The translations under genes and the position numbers were made by a program. Source: an uncultured bacterium (lineage in GTDB: Bacteria > Methylomirabilota > Methylomirabilia > Rokubacteriales > CSP1-6). From it: a stretch of 9,001 nt of DNA. A model generated the notes under the pieces. The model saw only the letters and a list, made by a program, of their open reading frames with translations, was not told where the DNA came from and ran no database searches. Each line of letters starts with the position of its first letter. Positions within the stretch are counted from its first letter, which is position 1. The DNA lies in NCBI GenBank assembly GCA_946479205.1, contig CAMLFJ010000093.1, positions 1 to 9,001 of the forward strand. The letters run 5' to 3'. Below are positions 5,891-9,001 of the stretch, one piece after another.

Positions 5891-7425
5891 CCCGCATCGC
5901 CTGCCTGCTCAGCATGAAAGAACCCGCGGGGAACGAACCGGCGCGGCCCACGCTGCTCCAGGTGGCGCTCGCCCATTCCCCCCGCGTGGAGGACGCCGGC
6001 GCCGGGCGGATCTATCTCGACGCGTCCGGGCTCGAAGGGCTCTTCGGCGACGAGCCGCAGCTGGCCGCGCGGCTCCGCGACGCCGCCGCGGCGGTGGGCG
6101 TGGAGATCCGCGTGGGGATCGCGGAGAGCCGCATCGCCGCGCTCGCCGCCGCGCGTCTCGGCCCGGGGGTGACGATCGTCGAGCCGGGCGGCGATGCCGC
6201 GTATCTGGCCCCGGCCCCGCTGTCGCTGCTCGACCTGCCGGAGGAGACGGCCACGCGCCTGTCGCGCTGGGGGCTCCGCACGCTCGGCGAGCTGGCCGCG
6301 CTGCCCACCGCGGGGCTGTTCGAGCGGCTCGGCGGCGACGGCGTCCGGCTCCAGCGCCTGGCCCGCGGGGAAGACCCGCGCCCGCTCGTCTCGTGGCGGC
6401 CGGCGCCACTCTTCGAGGAGTCGGCGGCGTTCGAGTGGGGGATCGAGACGCTCGAGCCAGTGGTGGAGCGCCTGCGCGAGCTGGCCGCCCGCGTCTGCGC
6501 GCGGCTCGGCGCGGCCGGGCTCGCGGCCGACGGCTTCGAGTGGACCTGTCGCCTCGGCGCCGGCCGCGTCCACGAGGGCGCGCTCACGCCCGCGGTGCCC
6601 ATCACCGATGCCGATTCGGTCGGCGGACTGCTCCGGCTGGCGCTCGAAGCGCGCCCGCCGCGCGAGGTGGTGGAGGCGCTCACGTTTCGCGCCCGGCCGG
6701 TGCGGCTCGCGCCCGCGCAGGAGTCGCTCACCGATCGCTCGCGCCCGGCTCCGCGCCTGCTCACCGCCACCTTGAATCGCCTGGTGGCGCTGGTGGGCGC
6801 CGACGCCATCGGCGCGCCCGCGCTGCTCGACACCCACCACCCCGTTGCCGCTGCTGCGCGAGTGCATGGCCGCGTATCGCGAGAAGCTCGGCGCGGCCGG
6901 CCACGCGTGGGGTCCCGAGCAGATGGCGCTGATGCAGCCGGTGCACGTCGGGGCGACGTCGGCGGCGGCGCGCGACGCCATGCGGCCGGGCGTGATGCAG
7001 TACTACAAGAACCTCGAGACCATCTTCTCGAGTCTGCCCGACTCCTACGGCGACCACCTGCCCCGGTTGAAGTACATCCGGGACACGATCGCGGACCTGC
7101 CCTACGACAGGTTCTGCCGCGACCAGGCCGTCTTCGGCGACGCCGCGGAGGTGGTGGACCGCCTGCAGCGCGCGAAGGAGGAGTTCGGCCTGTCCCAGAT
7201 CATCGGGTGGTTCGACCAGGGTGCGATGCTGCCGCGCGCCGAGGTCGAGCGCGCGATGCGCATCTTCGCCGAGCGGGTGATGCCGAAGCTCGGCTGACCC
7301 GTCTCCGCATGTTCGGGCACGGCACAAGCCCGAACCGGGCAGAAAGTCGTTTCAACGGCGGTCGTTCCTCCGAAGAATCCTGTCATATCAGCGAAGTGAC
7401 CCGTGGCATGCCCCTTGCCTCCTGA
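5887..7425 (+). CDS. imuB: ImuB-like Y-family polymerase homologue, N-terminally shortened and broken at the 3' side
   Basis: Inactive Y-family relative that links DnaE2 and the beta clamp in SOS mutagenesis. The 512-codon frame matches ImuB only over residues 1 to about 319 (to about 6843). Seen are MTRIACLL at the start, the palm block SPRVEDAGAGRIYLDASGLEGLFG (31-54), VGIAESRIAALAAARLG (76-92), the thumb helix-hairpin-helix LSRWGLRTLGELAALP (125-140) with LARGEDPRPL, and a little-finger domain up to LLDTHHP. Between residue 8 and about 27 a typical homologue has some 70-80 more residues (the rest of palm and fingers). Beyond 319 the frame is Arg/Gly-rich nonsense out of phase with the LLM remnant. 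The ImuB C-terminus, including any clamp-binding tail, is lost. The start overlaps the imuA stop. As written it is probably not functional, or the assembly is wrong at one or two places. Confidence 0.65.
   Translation: MTRIACLLSMKEPAGNEPARPTLLQVALAHSPRVEDAGAGRIYLDASGLEGLFGDEPQLAARLRDAAAAVGVEIRVGIAESRIAALAAARLGPGVTIVEPGGDAAYLAPAPLSLLDLPEETATRLSRWGLRTLGELAALPTAGLFERLGGDGVRLQRLARGEDPRPLVSWRPAPLFEESAAFEWGIETLEPVVERLRELAARVCARLGAAGLAADGFEWTCRLGAGRVHEGALTPAVPITDADSVGGLLRLALEARPPREVVEALTFRARPVRLAPAQESLTDRSRPAPRLLTATLNRLVALVGADAIGAPALLDTHHPVAAAARVHGRVSREARRGRPRVGSRADGADAAGARRGDVGGGARRHAAGRDAVLQEPRDHLLESARLLRRPPAPVEVHPGHDRGPALRQVLPRPGRLRRRRGGGGPPAAREGGVRPVPDHRVVRPGCDAAARRGRARDAHLRRAGDAEARLTRLRMFGHGTSPNRAESRFNGGRSSEESCHISEVTRGMPLAS
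6845..7297 (+). pseudogene. C-terminal fragment of a luciferase-like (LLM class) flavin-dependent monooxygenase
   Basis: About 150 residues matching the C-terminal half of bacterial-luciferase-family oxidoreductases, which use reduced FMN or F420 and are normally about 330-370 residues. The matching parts are LLRECMAAYREKLGAAGH, MALMQPVHVGATSAAARD, YDRFCRDQAVFGDAAEVV (the FGDAAEVVDRL motif is typical), and the closing SQIIGWFDQGAMLPRAEVER followed by a final helix. The catalytic and flavin-binding N-terminal half is absent. Upstream of about 6842 the DNA is imuB in a different frame. The TTG at 6845 is just the first codon usable as a start and has no ribosome-binding site. This is a truncated gene created by whatever join sits near 6840, and it overlaps the run-on imuB frame. 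Confidence 0.72.
7311..7335. repeat. Perfect 8-bp inverted repeat downstream of the LLM remnant
   Basis: GTTCGGGC (7311-7318) and GCCCGAAC (7328-7335) flank a 9-nt spacer. It could be a terminator hairpin for the upstream unit, but no T-tract follows. Alternatively it is a protein-binding dyad: it lies about 110 bp before the predicted sigma-54 start point, the usual distance for an enhancer-binding activator. Confidence 0.6.
7404..7419 (+). promoter_or_regulatory. Sigma-54 (RpoN) promoter for the FecR-like/TPR-like gene
   Basis: TGGCATG-CCCC-TTGCC matches the -24/-12 consensus TGGCACG-N4-TTGCW at all but two positions. GG (7405-7406) and GC (7417-7418) stand exactly 12 nt apart. The start of transcription would be near 7430, about 76 nt before the ATG at 7506. 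No sigma-70-like hexamers compete in this stretch. Confidence 0.55.
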
Positions 7426-7434
7426 GCGCTCAGG
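7421..7434. promoter_or_regulatory. Perfect 14-bp palindrome at the predicted transcription start
   Basis: CCTGAGCGCTCAGG is fully self-complementary and lies directly after the sigma-54 -12 element, covering the predicted +1. It may be a repressor operator or a 5'-end hairpin of the transcript. No known regulator is assigned. Confidence 0.4.
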
Positions 7435-7505
7435 CACGCCGGGCGCCCCCAAGCGCCGGGCGCTCGCCCGTCGTCCAATGGTCCGCGACTGGGGAGGAAG
7501 CAGCC

Positions 7506-8495
7506 ATGAGCGCGACGATACGGACACCGAGCTGGTACTGGAGCCTCCTGGTCCTGCCCGGCATTCTGTGGGCGCCGACGGTCGCCGGAAGCGCGGAGCG
7601 GGAGGTCGCCGGGATGATCACCGAGATCTACGTCGGGCGCGGGCAGGTCGAGGTCAGGTCCGCTGACAGCGAGCGCGGGCGCGCCGCGACACCGCTCCTC
7701 ACCCTGAAGGACGGTGACGCGGTGAGCACGACCGAGGATGCGTGGGTGGTCGTCGTGCTGACGGGGGGACGTGGAAGCGCGAGGGTCGATGCGGCGGCTT
7801 CCCCGTTCACCGTTCCCGCCCCTTCCGGCGGGCGCAGCCGGCTTCACAAGGGCCTGCGGATCCTCGAAGCGAGCTTCGACTTCCTGGCCACGACGACCCC
7901 GAGGGATCTGACATTCGGGCCCCTGGGCACTCGATCCGGGATGAAGCCCCCGGTGATCCTGACGCCGTGCAATGGCCCCGTGCTCCCGGATTCCCTGGTC
8001 TTCGAGTGGCGCGGGAGCCAGTCTTCCGCCTACTGGATTCGCATCAGCGGGCCCGATGGCCTGCTCTTCGAACACAGGAATCTCACCGCGACCCGGTTCC
8101 AGTACCCCCGGAACGCGCCGCCCCTCGCGGCCGGCGTCCGATACCGGTTCCAGCTCCTCCCGCCCTTGAGCCCGCCTCAGGAGGCCTGGTTCGAGCTGGT
8201 CACCCCGGACCGCGCCCAGACCATCCGCGATGCGCTGCACGACCTCGAAGAGGCGTTCGCCCCTGCCCTGTCGCCCGCCACGCTGGCGATCCTCCGGGCC
8301 GGTTTTCTCGCGCGGAACGGGCTGCTGCACGATGCCCGGCTCAGCCTTCTGGAGGAGCTGGCCCGGCAGCCGGATGAGCCCACCCTGCACTTCCTCCTGG
8401 GCAGCCTCTATGCGCGGCAGGGTCTTGGCGAGGAGGCCAAGGACGCCTTCGCGGAGACGAGATTTCTCATGAACGGCACCACCAGGACCCGATGA
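7506..8495 (+). CDS. Exported FecR-like protein with Fn3-like and TPR-like regions, unknown function
   Basis: Periplasmic or surface protein of 329 residues. A signal peptide (residues 1-30, hydrophobic WSLLVLPGILWAP, cut after AGSA) is followed by a FecR-like beta domain at about 34-103 (ITEIYVGRGQVEVR, LLTLKDGDAVSTTEDAWVVV). A beta-sandwich resembling Fn3 spans 148-232 (PPVILTPCNGPVL, LVFEWRGSQSSAYWIRISGP, then YRFQLLPP). Helical hairpins at 257-325 look like one or two TPRs (LHFLLGSLYARQGLGEEAKD). A strong Shine-Dalgarno GGAGG (7493-7497) stands 8 nt before the ATG. This FecR-plus-TPR layout resembles envelope proteins that sit beside sensor or cyclase genes, but no such partner is visible here. 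The gene is the sole member of its unit and is controlled from a probable sigma-54 promoter. The next gene converges, 9 nt away. Confidence 0.75.
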   Translation: MSATIRTPSWYWSLLVLPGILWAPTVAGSAEREVAGMITEIYVGRGQVEVRSADSERGRAATPLLTLKDGDAVSTTEDAWVVVVLTGGRGSARVDAAASPFTVPAPSGGRSRLHKGLRILEASFDFLATTTPRDLTFGPLGTRSGMKPPVILTPCNGPVLPDSLVFEWRGSQSSAYWIRISGPDGLLFEHRNLTATRFQYPRNAPPLAAGVRYRFQLLPPLSPPQEAWFELVTPDRAQTIRDALHDLEEAFAPALSPATLAILRAGFLARNGLLHDARLSLLEELARQPDEPTLHFLLGSLYARQGLGEEAKDAFAETRFLMNGTTRTR

Positions 8496-8504
8496 GAAGC
8501 TCGA

Positions 8505-8813
8505 TCAATCCGCGTAGATCTTCCTCATCTCGCCGCTCGCCCACGCGACCGCGTCTTCCGGCTTCATGCCCTGGATGCTCTTGGCGAACATGTCGACCAG
8601 AATGTACTTCGACAGGGCTTCGGTCGCCTTGCGCCCGGGAGGGCCGGCGAAGCCGACCTGTCGGGCATACTGCAGGGTGTCGGGAAACACCGCGGTCTTC
8701 GGGTCCTTCTTCCACAGCGCGTGATCGCGGTACCCGCCACATGAGTAGCGCGCGGCCCCACGGCCAGCAGGAAAGGTCGCCGCGAGCTTAGTCCGGCCCG
8801 CCGGACGGGTCAA
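8505..8813 (-). pseudogene. C-terminal remnant of an ABC transporter extracellular solute-binding protein (SBP family 1 type)
   Basis: The open frame has 102 residues. From about residue 27 (near 8735) it matches the C-terminal end of a family-1 solute-binding protein: LWKKDPKTAVFPDTLQYARQ, GFAGPPGRKATEALSKYILV, DMFAKSIQGMKPEDAVAWA and a final EMRKIYAD. Full members have roughly 400 residues with a signal peptide, so about 330 are missing. The first 26 residues (from a TTG at 8813) are Arg/Ala/Gly-rich and look like untranslated spacer. No Met start lies upstream of the conserved part, and neither other minus frame carries the missing domain before the next gene ends at 8837. It is therefore a decayed or truncated gene, or the edge of an assembly join near 8735. 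Confidence 0.65.
8791..8806. repeat. GC-rich inverted repeat downstream of the PQQ dehydrogenase gene
   Basis: GTCCGGC and GCCGGAC face each other across CC. It lies 30 nt past the stop of the minus-strand dehydrogenase gene, so it may end that transcript, but no T-run follows on that strand. Confidence 0.35.
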
Positions 8814-8836
8814 GGACGGGGCAAACCGGATCGGGT

Positions 8837-9001
8837 CTACCGGCCGCCCGGGGTGACGCGCAGGAGGCGCCCGTTGCGGTCGTCGGTCAGGAGATAGATG
8901 GCGCCGTCGGGCCCCTCGCGCACGTCGCGGATCCGTTCATGCAGCTCCGCCAGGTAGCGCTCCTCCCGGACCACACGGCCGTTCGTGATCCGCAGCCGCA
9001 C
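8837..9001 (-). CDS. C-terminal 54 residues of a PQQ-dependent sugar (aldose) dehydrogenase, cut by the window edge
   Basis: Read on the minus strand from 9001, the frame gives 54 residues and a TAG (CTA at 8837-8839 on the plus strand). The stretch ERIRDVREGPDGAIYLLTDD followed by NGRLLRVTPGG is the last blade of the soluble glucose-dehydrogenase-like beta-propeller (YliI/Asd type), which oxidises aldose sugars with pyrroloquinoline quinone in the periplasm. The catalytic His and PQQ-binding residues lie in the part outside the window. The protein starts beyond base 9001. Its end is a normal family terminus, so the gene itself looks intact here, unlike its truncated neighbour. The family is well supported for so short a piece; exact substrate not determinable. 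Confidence 0.72.
   Translation of the reverse strand: MRLRITNGRVVREERYLAELHERIRDVREGPDGAIYLLTDDRNGRLLRVTPGGR

Noticed and set aside
4666..6981. 771-codon open frame on the minus strand
   Set aside because: Shadow of imuA and imuB; it even includes the antisense translation of the palindromic repeat.
6840..7425. A genuine ImuB-fused C-terminal domain
   Set aside because: The residues after 319 are low-complexity Arg/Gly/Ala in the frame shadowing the LLM remnant, so this is run-on rather than a domain.
1..9001. CRISPR arrays, tRNA or rRNA genes, transposases
   Set aside because: No repeat-spacer pattern, no cloverleaf-like or rRNA sequence and no transposase motif was seen on either strand.

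Overview
High-GC (about 70% by eye) chromosomal DNA with dense, often overlapping genes. The gene content is ABC solute-binding proteins, an ICL/PEP-mutase-family lyase, a luciferase-like monooxygenase remnant and a PQQ-type sugar dehydrogenase. It suggests a soil-type Gram-negative bacterium, perhaps a Rokubacteria/Methylomirabilota-like lineage. The taxon is inferred from overall look, not from any marker gene. An outer-membrane barrel protein (DUF481) supports a diderm cell.

Layout. (1) 1-667: an amino-acid ABC transporter binding protein whose N-terminal lobe is missing. (2) 687-1712, minus strand: a DUF481 beta-barrel protein with its own signal peptide. (3) 1713-1893: a divergent promoter region with a good sigma-70 promoter facing right. 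(4) 1894-5175: a tight operon of an ICL/PEP-mutase-family lyase, LeuC-like and LeuD-like hydro-lyase subunits and a small membrane protein, with junctions of -1, +3 and -8 nt. (5) 5176-5245: an AT-rich promoter/operator. (6) 5246-about 6840: imuA and imuB, the DNA-damage mutagenesis pair, joined by an ATGA overlap. imuB appears to lack about 70-80 N-terminal residues and is cut off at the 3' side, where the last 150 codons of a luciferase-like monooxygenase follow in another frame. No dnaE2 is present. (7) 7298-7505: a non-coding stretch with two inverted repeats and a near-consensus sigma-54 promoter. (8) 7506-8495: an exported FecR-like/Fn3-like/TPR-like protein. (9) 8505-9001, minus strand: the C-terminal remnant of a second ABC solute-binding protein, then the C-terminal 54 residues of a PQQ-dependent sugar dehydrogenase that runs off the window.

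How the genes may work together. The lyase/LeuCD operon pairs an aconitase-superfamily hydratase with a C-C lyase. That is the chemistry used by methylcitrate-type and dimethylmalate-type catabolic routes. LeuD carries an unusual substitution in its most conserved motif, so I do not take leucine synthesis for granted. The imuA-imuB unit would be an SOS translesion module, but as written it is damaged at both ends of imuB. Four genes in 9 kb are truncated, so either this is a rearranged, decaying region or the assembly contains joins. That should be settled before functional conclusions are drawn from imuB.
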